Shown here piece by piece: positions 14,201 through 25,440 of a DNA stretch of 64,000 nt. Numbering within the stretch: position 1 is the first letter of the stretch; each line of letters starts with the position of its first letter. A program made the position numbers and the translations under genes. This DNA is from Lineus longissimus. Lineage: Eukaryota; Nemertea; Pilidiophora; Heteronemertea; Lineidae. The notes under the pieces are model-generated. The model ran no database searches, was not told the origin of the DNA, and worked only from the letters and a program-made list of their open reading frames with translations. The stretch spans positions 1,116,001 to 1,180,000 of the forward strand of contig NC_088320.1 of the NCBI RefSeq assembly GCF_910592395.1. Direction: 5' to 3'.

Positions 14201-17200
14201 GATAGTTGCACGTCCTCAAGTTGGACCAAAGGGTATACGTAGGGAAGGCCGCCAGCATGTGACAATGCCAGAATTACCAAAATGAATGTCCTGCATATCA
14301 ATATATGTATTATGGTCAATGATCAGACTTTGCAATGCATTACCTTGGTCTACTTGCGGGAAGTCGTTGTCCAATTTCCACAATTTTTTCCAGTATGGTT
14401 ACAAAATGTTGTGTCCTGCTTCGATAAGTCTGCCCGTTGATCAAAGTCACATATCGATCCACACTACTTTCGTCATCAAAGGTCTGCACAGAGACGGTCT
14501 GAGAGGAGATGATCACGTAGATCCTCAGGTTACTTCGACTAATTTTGTAGGTCCGCAACAGAGTCAGAATGTACTGTTTTGCCTTGTTGAAGGCAACGCG
14601 GCCAGTGGCAGAGGAGGAATCGAGAGTCACGATGACGTCACGGTTCAGCTCTCGCTTGGGCTTCTCTGAAGTGCATGTAAAGAAATTGATACTCATAGAT
14701 AGCTTAAATTTTTATCAGCAGATTGTTTCTGAGACAAATACGGTTTTGTCACCTTTTAAAATAACCTCGCATAAAATCCACTTACCAGTTGTTGTCGTTG
14801 TCGTTGGCGTAGTCGTTGTCGTGGGCGTCGTTGTTGTAGTTGTCGTGGGCGTGGTTGTCGTAGTTGTTGTTGTGGGAGTTGTTGTTGTCGTTGTCGTGGG
14901 CGTTGTCGTTGTTGTTGTTGTGGGAGTTGTTGTAGTTGTAGTTGATGTAGTTGTGGTAGTTTCGCCTGAAATGAAGAATTTACGACAACGTTTTCTAAAG
15001 GTTCAATGCATGGATGTTTGAGCAAGCAGAAGGGAACGTGTAATGAGAAGTAGAGGCAGAGGTTTTAGTAAGGTTCATTCCACTCCCCTAGAATGACCAA
15101 GAGAAGGGATTGTGTATGGATAAGGAGGAGGTGTTCACTTCTCCGTGGCGTAGCTCGTTTCCTTAATCTGGTTACATTTACTTCTTTACCGACTGAGAGT
15201 GTTTAGCCCTGATTAATATTGAACGGAGAGAGATGGACAGAAGCAGTCTGCAGACATTTATTTGGCGCACCATTTAAGGACTGCAGGTGTCACTCACCAA
15301 ACTTGACAATATCCTTGACAACAGGTCCAGTTGTGATGACCCTGATAGCTTCAGTCACTGCAGTGGCCGTCAGGCTAACAACATGATTTATATCGACATT
15401 TACGCTGGTAGATATGGATTGAGTTGGTAGAACCATCTGCCAGAAACCTAAATCATTTTCGGAACCAATGCCGTAGTATTTGAGTGGGACCTGCAAGTTG
15501 AAATACAAAGCTATGATGGTAACAGATAGAAGCCACAACATTTTTCTTTTGACCGAAAGTAAAAGCTGATAAAATTCCAAACATATAGGATATTGCAAGA
15601 CTCGTTCATATTGGCCAATGGCCCTATACTAGTCTTGCGTCGTCGAGACAGTCTTCAGATTTCAACCAATCACAAGGGAGTATTTTCCGAAATTTTGCGG
15701 TCCATTTTGCCTACCTTGTACTGCACCATAATAGTCTTTAGGATGTCCAGAGTCTGCCTTCGGTCCGTGACCTTGATCCCACCCAACAACCAAACAGTCC
15801 TTGGCTGATTCTGACTGATGTAGTTCTGGATGACAAACCTGACCTTCGTCAACAAGGTGATAGAGTTACTGATGTGTCCGTAGTAGTGATAGTAGATAGT
15901 AGTTTGAATCAATGTTTTCAAGTTCGTTGTGACGTCATTGTTATTGATGAATCGGACAACTCTGGCTTGACCTCCATTATAATGGATGACGTATAGCTTG
16001 AGTCCGTTTCCACCGATGGTTTGGGTTCTGAGTAGGGTGAGGATCAAGTTGAATGTCTTGTAGTAGGCAAGGCGACCGGTCGCCCTGGAGCCGTCCAAAG
16101 TCAAGACAAGTTGGAGGTTCTGGGTCTTCTTGGTGAATCCAAGACCTGGAGAAATACAACGATCTCATCAGTGGAATAAGGCGGGGCACCTAAAACTAAC
16201 TCTAATGAAAGGTCATGTTCTCCAGGATCACTTCGGGAATCTATTCTATAGAAGCTATCGGTGTGTATTTCTCCTACATAAAAGTACAGTCAAGTCTTTG
16301 CCCTCTGCCAGCCACTCTGCCAATTAACTCATGCAAGTTGCAAAAACACTACTATCACTTGTGAGTTATTACATGTACCGTACGTCACATCACTATCAGT
16401 GCTACTATATTGAGAGTTTATGTCTAAAATTTAACAAATTCATTGTAAATTTAAGACTTCACTGTATAGATGAGCGAGTGCCAACAGCGAGGTGAAAGGA
16501 AACACTGAGGTATAGAGTTTTGTACTTAAAGTCTTTTTGACGTTTGAATCTGTCTTGTAAACCTACCTTTCACTTTCAGGGCAGCCTGCTTACTAACAAA
16601 CCAGTTGACGACATATGTCGAATCGGTCTGCAGCGAGGTTAGGATATATCGGCTGCCGAGATTCTGATTCCAGAATGATGTGTCCTTTGTTACTCCGATG
16701 GCGAAATAGTAGAATCGAATGTAGGAGCTCAGAGATTGGATATAGAGGGAGATTTGGGTCTTGTACTGATCGTTTGTGCCGGAGGATAGACCGCCAATGA
16801 GGAAGGCAGACCTGGTCAAAAGATATATACAAACTTCATCAAGTACTTGGCGTCATGTACCTTGGTATGCAAATAGGCCCTAGGCGTCAGCTTTGAATTT
16901 GAGTCAAGATCTCCTAGACCGTCCATCTCAACAACAAAAAGAGTTACTGAAACGCCTCTGCGTGACGGTGGTTGAATAAAAGGAACTTTTCAGGCTACCT
17001 GATTGGTGCATGTGACTTTTTTGCGAAATTATCTACCGGTACTGACTTGAGAATTGGAATATAGCAAACCTAGTCAAGGGTAAACTATATCCGGGAAAGT
17101 CGTTTTGACTTTCGTTGATTTCTATCCAGCCTACCTTGCGACATTGCTCCTGTAAAAGGTAGCACTTGTGCTGTAGACATAAGTGCTTATTTTCTGGAAG

Positions 17201-20200
17201 ATGAATAATAGGTTGACGGTCCGGCCGTTATAGTGCAGGTTACCGATGCTCGTCCTGTAACTCGCAACGTTGGATTCGTTGTCAAGGGTGAATGGGGTAA
17301 AGACACCTCCTGAAATAGTTAACGATACAATTCACTTCCTTATTTTGTCAAAACAAGCACACATGAGATCATGCCGCACTGGCCAATTGAAAGTGCCGAA
17401 TTCTGCACGCCCGGCTTGCCCATTACACTAGGCTCCAACCCACTACGCTGCATCCTGAGATCAGGATTTTGATAATCCTACGTCATATACAAAAATAACG
17501 AGAGGCGGAGTATATTGAAAACTACTGGTGCAAGGATGCAACGCTGAGTGGGGCGGGCCAAGGCCGGTCTACACGCCCAGCATGCTCACTTGCAACGAGC
17601 CAATTAGAACATTGCGTGGTTGAGTTCCGGTCAAATTTTGGTTTCGAAATTTTGTAATACATTTTCAAATAAAGAATACTTCAACCTACTCACCATTAAA
17701 GTAGAAAACCTTGATTCTCAAACTGTCTGCGCCGAGTCTGTAGGTGCTCAGTAGAGTGAGGACATATTGCTTGGCAGAGTTGAAGGCGGTCAGCCCAGTT
17801 GCGGTGGAGCCGTCCAAAACAATGAGAAGATCGAGAAGGAGGGTCTTCTTTGCTGGAGCTGAAGTGAAATACATAGGAGGAAAATCGACCAGCAGACGAC
17901 CATGACACGACGATGACACAGAGATGGCACAGAGACGGTCTGAGAGGAGATGATCACGTAGATCCTCAGGTTACTTCGACTAATTTTGTAGGTCCGCAAC
18001 AGAGTCAGAATGTACTGTTTTGCCTTGTTGAAGGCAACGCGGCCAGTGGCAGAGGAGGAATCGAGAGTCACGATGACGTCACGGTTCAGCTCTCGCTTGG
18101 GCTTCTCTGAAGTGCATGTAAAGAAATTGATACTCACAGATAGCTTAAATTTTTATCAGCAGATTGTTTCTAAGACAAATACGGTTTTGTCACCTTTTAA
18201 AATAACCTCGCATAAAATCCACTTACCAGTTGTTGTCGTTGTCGTTGGCGTAGTCGTTGTCGTGGGCGTCGTTGTTGTTGTTGTCGTGGGCGTGGTTGTC
18301 GTAGTTGTTGTTGTGGGAGTTGTTGTTGTCGTTGTCGTGGGCATTGTCGTTGTTGTTGTTGTGGGAGTTGTTGTAGTTGTAGTTGATGTAGTTGTGGTAG
18401 TTTCGCCTGAAATGAAGAATTTACGACAACGTTTTCTAAAGGTTCAATGCATGGATGTTTGAGCAAGCAGAAGGGAACGTGTAATGAGAAGTAGAGGCAG
18501 AGGTTTTAGTAAGGTTCATTCCACTCCCCTAGAATGACCAAGAGAAGGGATTGTGTATGGATAAGGAGGAGGTGCTCACTTCTCCGTGGCGTAGCTCGTT
18601 TCCTTAATCTGGTTACATTTACTTCTTTACCGACTGAGAGTGTTTAGCCCTGATTAATATTGAACGGAGAGAGATGGACAGAAGCAGTCTGCAGACATTT
18701 ATCTGGCGCACCATTTAAGGACTGCAGGTGTCACTCACCAAACTTGACAATATCCTTGACAACAGGTCCAGTTGTGATGACCCTGATAGCTTCAGTCACT
18801 GCAGTGGCCGTCAGGCTAACAACATGATTTATATCGACATTTACGCTGGTAGATATGGATTGAGTTGGTAGAACCATCTGCCAGAAACCTAAATCATCTT
18901 CGGAACCAATGCCGTAGTATTTGAGTGGGACCTGCAAGTTGAAATACAAAGCTATGATGGTAACAGATAGAAGCCACAACATTTTTCTTTTGACCGAAAG
19001 TAAAAGCTGATAAAATTCCAAACATATAGGATATTGCAAGACTCGTTCATATTGGCCAATGGCCCTATACTAGTCTTGCGTCGTCGAGACAGTCTTCAGA
19101 TTTCAACCAATCACAAGGGAGTATTTTTCGAAATTTTGCGGTCCATTTTGCCTACCTTGTACTGCACCATAATAGTCTTTAGGATGTCCAGAGTCTGCCT
19201 TCGGTCCGTGACCTTGATCCCACCCAACAACCAAACAGTCCGTGGCTGATTCTGACTGATGTAGTTCTGGATGACAAACCTGACCTTCGTCAACAAGGTG
19301 ATAGAGTTACTGATGTGTCCGTAGTAGTGATAGTAGATAGTAGTTCGAATCAATGTTTTCAAGTTCGTTGTGACGTCATTGTTATTGATGAATCGGATAA
19401 CTCTGGCTTGACCTCCATTATAATGGATGACGTATAGCTTGAGTCCGTTTCCACCGATGGTTTGGGTTCTGAGTAGGGTGAGGATCAAGTTGAATGTCTT
19501 GTAGTAGGCAAGGCGACCGGTCGCCCTGGAGCCGTCCAAAGTCAAGACAAGTTGGAGGTTCTGGGTCTTCTTGGTGAATCCAAGACCTGGAGAAATACAA
19601 CAATCTCATCAGTGGAATAAGGTGGGGCACCTAAAACTAACTCTAATGAAAGGTCATGTTCTCCAGGATCACTTCGGGAATCTATTCTATAGAAGCTATC
19701 GGTGTGTATTTCTCCTACATAAAAGTACAGTCAAGTCTTTGCCCTCTGCCAGCCACTCTGCCAATTAACTCATGCAAGTTGCAAAAACACTACTATCACT
19801 TGTGAGTTATTACATGTACCGTACGTCACATCACTATCAGTGCTACTATATTGAGAGTTTATGTCTAAAATTTAACAAATTCATTGTAAATTTAAGACTT
19901 CACTGTATAGATGAGGGAGCGCCAACAGCGAGGTGAAAGGAAACACTGAGGTATAGAGTTTTGTACTTAAAGTCTTTTTGACGTTTGAATCTGTCTTGTA
20001 AACCTACCTTTCACTTTCAGGGCAGCCTGCTTACTAACAAACCAGTTGACGACATATGTCGAATCGGTCTGCAGCGAGGTTAGGATATATCGGCTGCCGA
20101 GATTCTGATTCCAGAATGATGTGTCCTTTGTTACTCCGATGGCGAAATAGTAGAATCGAATGTAGGAGCTCAGAGATTGGATATAGAGGGAGATTTGGGT

Positions 20201-23200
20201 CTTGTACTGATCGTTTGTGCCGGAGGATAGACCGCCAATGAGGAAGGCAGACCTGGTCAAAAGATATATACACACTTCATCAAGTACTTGGCGTCATGTA
20301 CCTTGGTATGCAAATAGGCCCGAGGCGTCAGCTTTGAATTTGAGTCAAGATCTCCTAGACCGTCCATCTCAACAACAAAAAGAGTTACTGAAACGCCTCT
20401 ACGTGACGGTGGTTGAATAAAAGGAACTTTTCAGGCTACCTGATTGGTGCATGCGACTTTTTTGCGAAATTATCTACCGGTACTGACTTGAGAATTGGAA
20501 TATAGCAAACCTAGTCAAGGGTAAACTATATCCGGGAAAGTCGGTTTGACTTTCGTTGATTTCTATCCAGCCTACCTTGCGACATTGCTCCTGTAAAAGG
20601 TAGCACTTGTGCTGTAGACATAAGTGCTTATTTTCTGGAAGATGAATAATAGGTTGACGGTCCGGCCGTTATAGTGCAGGTTACCGATGCTCGTCCTGTA
20701 ACTCGCAACGTTGGATTCGTTGTCAAGGGTGAATGGGGTAAAGACACCTCCTGAAATAGTTAACGATACAATTCACTTCCTTATTTTGTCAAAACAAGCA
20801 CACATGAGATCATGCCGCACTGGCCAATTGAAAGTGCCGAATTCTGCACGCCCGGCTTGCCCATTACACTAGGCTCCAACCCACTACGCTGCATCCTGAG
20901 ATCAGGATTTTGATAATCCTACGTCATATACAAAAATAACGAGAGGCGGAGTATATTGAAAACTACTGGTGCAAGGATGCAACGCTGAAGTGGGGCGGGC
21001 CAAGGCCGGTCTACACGCCCAGCATGCTAACTTGCAACGAGCCAATTAGAACATTGCGTGGTTGAGTTCCGGTCAAATTTTGGTTTCGAAATTTTGTAAT
21101 ACATTTTCAAATAAAGAATACTTCAACCTACTCACCATTAAAGTAGAAAACCTTGATTCTCAAACTGTCTGCGCCGAGTCTGTAGGTGCTCAGTAGAGTG
21201 AGGACATATTGCTTGGCAGAGTTGAAGGCGGTCAGCCCAGTTGCGGTGGAGCCGTCCAAAACAATGAGAAGATCGAGAAGGAGGGTCTTCTTTGCTGGAG
21301 CTGAAGTGAAATACATAGGAGGAAAATCGACCAGCAGACGACCATGACACGACGATGACACGACCAGGACTCGGTTGTGCAATAACCATAAAATGTGATT
21401 TCGGTCCAGCGAAGTTATAACAGGCCTGGGCTACGAACACCCCCATTCTACCCTACACCCTCTGGTCTAACCACAAACCATCTATGATTCCTCCCTTACA
21501 TCGTTCTGTCAACGCATGCCACAGTTTGGGTGAAGCCGCATCATAAGATAGATCATTAAAATATATTGGAAGGCATTTGAAAACACTTTGCACTTCTGGT
21601 TCCACGATTTATCGTTCTCAGTCTACTACTCAACCACTTGTCCCAGAGCAAGCTTACCACAGGAGCCTTCCTTGGCGTATTGCGAGGTTTGTAATGTTGT
21701 GGTAGTTGCGATAGCAACCCTCGACGCACTATTGGTGTGTTCCCAGCAACTCTTGTCAGTCGTGAAGTCTACGGCACGGCATCCGGGGCGTGCAGCACAG
21801 AAATCCCGGCACTCAGTGGATGTCCAACTGTACAGCTGGCCATTGGATTTACGTTTTGGGCTTGCACCAAAAGAATGCAGGTGTTTGTACAGCTTCATGC
21901 ATCCTTTTGTCGGGGCCCAAGGATAGGCCGGCCACACTACCAAAGAAGAGTACTCATGTTAAATTGATGGTAGTCTGTCACCACATGCAGCTTTTGCCCC
22001 GATCCCCAATCCTCGTCATTGGTAAGGGTTGGCTAGTAATATACATGTACCGTGAACACTTAGCCTTTTTCTTTTCTTTAGATAACATTGTGTACCGTTT
22101 GGTCGGAAAATCAACCATCTACAATCCTTTAAACTCCGTACGCAGTGGACCGGCTTCCTCCCAAACACACTCACCTAATGACCCGGTATGAATCGGACGA
22201 CGAAAAGCACTGCCCCGAGAGTCTACATTCCTTTTGACAACATAGCAGCTGATTTAGTAACATGGTTAACCTTTGTCTAACCATCAACCATACTTTACTT
22301 CAGACATCATAGCGGCTAAATTACATGTATACCCTTTGGTCAAACCATAGACCATCTACATTCCTTCTGACAGCATAACCGCTAACCTAGTTACATGTAT
22401 AGTCTAACCACCAACCATCTACATTCCTTCCTTACATAGTTCTGTCAACGCATGCCACAGTTTTTGGTGAAGCCGCATCATAAGATTGATCATTAAAATG
22501 AAAACATTTTGCGCTTCTGGTTCCACGATTTATCGTTCTTAGTCTACTGCTCAATCATTTGTCCCAGAGGTAACAGCATTTTCCTTGTCTTTGAAAATGA
22601 ATCATACCAACAAGCTTACCATGACTACATGAGCCTTCCTTGGCGTATTGCGAGGTTTGTAATGTTGTGGTAGTTGCGATAGCAACCCTCGACGCACTCT
22701 TGGTGTGTTCCCAGCAACTCTTGTCAGTCGTGAAGTCTACGGCACGGCATCCGGGGCGTGCAGCACAGAAATCCCGGCACTCAGTGGATGTCCAACTGTA
22801 CAGCTGGCCATTGGATTTACGTTTTGGGCTTGCACCAAAAGAATGCAGGTGTTTGTACAGCTTCATGCATCCTTTTGTCGGGGCCCAAGGATAGGCCGGC
22901 CACACTACCAAAGAAGAGTACTCATGTTAAGTTGATGGTAGTCTGTCACCACATGCAGCTTTTGCCCCGATCCCCAAGCCTCGTCATTGGTAAGGGTTGG
23001 CTAGTAATATACATGTACCGTGAACACTTAGCCTTTTTCTTTTCTTTAGATAACATTGTGTACCGTTTGGTCGGAAAATCGACCATCTACAAACCTTTAC
23101 ACTCCGTACGCAGTGGACCGGAGTAGAGATAGCCCAAACCCTGTTCTTTAAATCTTAAGAAACAGGAATGTCTTGCAGGTGGACCGCTTATTACATTCCG

Positions 23201-23855
23201 CCGTACAAACGGCCAAGGTTGTCCTCGTAATGTGCTTTATGTCGTTACCATTGCAGTCACCGTAGCGATGGGTGTACCCGGCCACATCATAAACTAGGAA
23301 AGACAACAGGGAATCACAAGCATGCCTTCTTCATCTCAAAACTTAAGTTTTTGTTGGAAGACAGTTTGGTGTTAGATGAAGAAGGCATGCTTGTGATTCC
23401 CTATAATTTAGTATAGACATTGAACACTTACCTTTTGGTGCCGAATAACCAGCTCTCTTGTTGTAGAAGTGGAAGGTCTTCATGCTTGTATAAGTCAGTC
23501 CAGAACACACATTGTTTTTTAGCCAACAATAACTACTGCTGCCACGGGCCACAAACAGGAATGTCTTGCAGGTGGACCGCTTATTACATTCCGCCGTACA
23601 AACGGCCAAGGTTGTCCTCGAAATATACTTTATGTCGTTACCATGGCAGTCACCGTTGCGATGGGTGTACCCGGCCACATCATAACCTAGGAAAGACAAC
23701 AGGGAATCACAAGCATGCCTTCTTCATCTAACACCAAACTGTCTTCCAACAAAAACTTAAGCAATGGGGGTTTGCCTCAAATTATAACATAACTTACTAG
23801 CAGCGGTGGCAGCGCTGACCACGGCAATGAGACAGACCATTTGCAACATCGCCAT
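11244..23855 (-). CDS. secreted multidomain protein: signal peptide, 3 PAN/apple domains, 6 vWA-like domains, 2 Thr-rich linkers
   Basis: Exons in gene order: 23798-23855 (ATG 23853-23855; signal peptide MAMLQMVCLIAVVSAATA), 23432-23686 (PAN1), 22620-22904 (PAN2), 21658-21936 (PAN3), then 21136-21300, 20576-20750, 20008-20252 (vWA-a), 19156-19586, 18739-18931 (vWA-b), 18227-18406 (Thr-rich), then 17694-17858, 17135-17309, 16567-16811 (vWA-a'), 15715-16145, 15298-15490 (vWA-b'), 14786-14965 (Thr-rich), 14344-14665, 13909-14156 (vWA-c), 13271-13644, 12807-13065 (vWA-d) and 11627-11737. Two tiny exons (11331-11360 and 11244-11257 with a TAG stop) are a tentative end. The whole chain stays in frame, about 1,670 residues. 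Module borders are mostly phase 1. PAN and vWA domains mediate extracellular protein or carbohydrate binding and adhesion; Thr/Pro linkers are usually O-glycosylated. An adhesive, matrix or mucus role is inference. Signal peptide to vWA-d is firm; the C-terminus is not. Confidence 0.82.
14486..17919. repeat. tandem 3.43-kb exon-block duplication, unit 1
   Basis: This segment repeats at 17927-21361 with an offset of 3,441-3,442 bp. In gene order it runs from just upstream of the vWA-a' exon 17694-17858, through the vWA-a', vWA-b' and Thr-rich exons, and stops inside exon 14344-14665. Introns as well as exons are nearly identical to unit 2. The few differences I saw are single-base changes and one extra base near 20988, which makes the duplication very recent or recently homogenised. 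Confidence 0.95.
14786..14965 (-). repeat. Thr/Pro-coding low-complexity exon (copy 1; copy 2 at 18227-18406)
   Basis: A 180-bp phase 1-1 exon encodes runs of six to eight threonines separated by single prolines (TTTTTTP type), written with mixed ACA/ACC/ACT codons. Two copies lie in the tandem block. They differ at only a few bases, including Ala-for-Val-type changes in the antisense reading. Such tracts are typical O-glycosylated mucin-like spacers. The repeat is prone to length polymorphism. Confidence 0.85.
17927..18106 (-). pseudogene. truncated vWA exon left at the duplication junction
   Basis: Unit 2 contains only the first 180 bp of the 322-bp vWA-c exon (full copy 14344-14665). It keeps the acceptor and the LDSSSATG motif, but the break at 17927 removes its 3' half and donor. 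Reading on leads through the filler into former intron and then into exon 17694-17858 in the wrong frame, reaching a stop near 17790. Skipping it solves the problem: the Thr-rich exon 18227-18406 ends in phase 1 and exon 17694-17858 begins in phase 1, so direct splicing keeps frame. Confidence 0.8.
17927..21361. repeat. tandem 3.43-kb exon-block duplication, unit 2
   Basis: Near-identical partner of 14486-17919. The two units are separated by 7 unmatched bases (agagatg, 17920-17926), and the sequence cacagaga lies on both sides of the junction, which looks like a microhomology or template-switch scar. In the gene's direction this is the upstream copy. It supplies vWA-a, vWA-b and the first Thr-rich exon. 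Confidence 0.95.
21481..22155. repeat. duplicated PAN-exon block, copy 1
   Basis: This block, which contains PAN exon 21658-21936, recurs at 22411-23123 (offset 968 bp on the right side of the exon). The coding copies differ at one clear codon (Asn here, Lys in the other copy, in the HT-N/K-SAS stretch) and by a 6-bp insertion at the 3' end of the second exon. Flanking intron is also shared up to the point cagtggaccgg. Confidence 0.9.
22215..22435. repeat. degenerate tandem repeats between the PAN blocks
   Basis: The phrase accatctacattccttc followed by a gacagcata-like segment recurs about three times at roughly 100-bp spacing (near 22220, 22345 and 22410). It forms a decayed short array in the intron between the two PAN exon copies. 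Confidence 0.55.
22411..23123. repeat. duplicated PAN-exon block, copy 2
   Basis: Partner of 21481-22155, containing PAN exon 22620-22904. The 6-bp insertion next to its donor adds two codons but keeps phase 1, so both copies can be spliced in series. About 45 bp of unrelated sequence has been inserted or lost just beyond the donor (around 22569-22612). Confidence 0.9.
23159..23402. repeat. partial direct copy of PAN1 exon plus inverted fragment
   Basis: Positions 23165-23325 repeat 23552-23715 in the same orientation: the first half of the PAN1 exon with its acceptor and upstream intron. Positions 23343-23402 then repeat 23700-23760 in inverted orientation. The copied exon has an acceptor but no donor, and ends abruptly, so it is a non-functional fragment. 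The two arms around 23312-23402 can form a strong hairpin with a stem of about 28 bp. Confidence 0.85.
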
Positions 23856-24333
23856 GTTGATGTCCCTGGAAAGAAAAACTGCCTTCATTATAAACATCCT
23901 CAGGTCCTGAATGTTAGAAAAGCACGAACGGTTACAGTACAGCCTTGACGGCAATTACTCGTTTAGTTAATTCTATTTATCAATTCATGTTTATTTTAAT
24001 ATCATTTATTTGCTTTATTTTGTGTACTTCAAAAGAATAATGCGTCAACGGTATCATTCTTTGTAAGTAAACAAAGCAAGTAAAGTTTGATTTTTTAGGC
24101 TCCGTTTCCCTTTCGGAAATATTTTTCAAAGTGCCCCCCCCCTCACACACATGCAGACACACTTATTGGCAGTTATCGCATGAAATATTTCCTAAACAAA
24201 GTAAGAACGTGGATGATGTCTGTACACAGAGCGTAAAACGTTGTAGTTTCGATACAAACATTTAAACCTTCCTGAGGAGCGAAAAGACGAGAAGACGATG
24301 GTGATTAAGCAATAGACTCTCATGGGAACTTAC

Positions 24334-24420
24334 TGTTCTGAGCGTTCCAAATTATAATGACGAGAGGCAACCACTGTCCTCCCTTGGCCAAGACGTGAAT
24401 GCTCCTCCGAAACCAAGATC
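24334..24420 (-). other. probable 5' leader exon and promoter region of the PAN/vWA gene
   Basis: The coding start exon has an acceptor (ttttctttccag) just upstream of the ATG, at 23866-23877, so at least one leader exon must lie further right. A GTAAGT-type donor at 24328-24333 on the minus strand fits as its 3' end. The upstream limit of the exon is not defined by the sequence. Confidence 0.35.
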
Positions 24421-25440
24421 ACTACTTAAAGATGAGCGACCGAACAGCAGATGGTCCATGACGTTCTTGGACGCGCATGTTGGCAAACAGAATCACCGTA
24501 ACTCTCATTGATTCGTCATTAACTTTGCCAATTATAAATAACTGAAGAAACACCTATCAATCTGATAAGCAAAATGACCTGCCCTTGATTCCTGCCACTT
24601 CAGAAATAGTTGATTTTTCTTTCAGAGAGGACAAAACTACAACCCTCTGGTCCCAGCGAGACGTTTTCAGACAATTCTGCTGCTTGTACATCTGGATGGG
24701 AGAAGAACCAAAAGGAATTGCCGCGTTGCCTTCAGTATCCTCAATGTTGTTAGCCTGTTTGCCATCATTTACCCCTGAAACCAGAAGCTCATTTTGTTGG
24801 AAGACACCGCGGCATCTGTAATGTTGACAAAAAGTAGGTCATTGCGACCTTACATGTACTACATGTATGTAGTTACAGAGGTCAAACTTTAATATTTTAC
24901 TGATAGTGACCGGGCCCTGTGATATTATTTTTATTGAATGATGATAAATAAGATGAAGTTGATAACATGCAGACGCATTGATCTCTCCTCCGTTTTTTAC
25001 CTCCATCTTATCCCAATGTTGTCAGAGGTTTCGTATGTAAACTAATCAATGAGTTAATGAGTATCATCTTTCATCCAGGCCAGACAGAGCCGCCTGGGAG
25101 TTTTTTCAGTGATGTTTGCCATGAATACAATCTGTTGTTATTTTACAAAGAGATTTAATCAGGAGTAGGTCAATTTCAGGACTCAATGATAGCTGGGGTG
25201 AGATGATTTGACGTTTCTTCACTTCAGGTTCTTCTCCCCCGAATACGAAACAGAGAGAGTTATAGATAAATCGTGTTGAATGAATGCTTGGTGTCAGTTT
25301 ATTTTCACTATATCGCGAGTCGGAGTCTATTAGAAATAGAATGCGTAATAATGACTAAGATATTACGCCCGGAATCAGCATGTGCTGCTGTTCCGACACT
25401 TCCGACTCCAAAAGAATCGACTGGAATCTTAATTCAAATT
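24421..25440. other. non-coding stretch upstream of the PAN/vWA gene
   Basis: I see no supported gene, RNA or repeat here. Its left part may contain the promoter of the minus-strand PAN/vWA gene. Confidence 0.5.

Noticed and set aside
14569-15021. 150-codon plus-strand open frame with long Val runs (and its twin at 18010-18462)
   Set aside because: It is the antisense shadow of the Thr-rich exon and the start of the vWA-c exon; the minus-strand reading has splice sites and domains.
17690-18137. A continuous 115-codon reading through the duplication junction as a novel fusion exon
   Set aside because: It runs through intron remnants and the wrong frame of the vWA-a' exon before a stop; exon skipping explains the locus better.
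21790-22191. 133-codon plus-strand open frame (and 22758-23126)
   Set aside because: Antisense of the PAN exons; the PAN reading has phase-matched splice sites.
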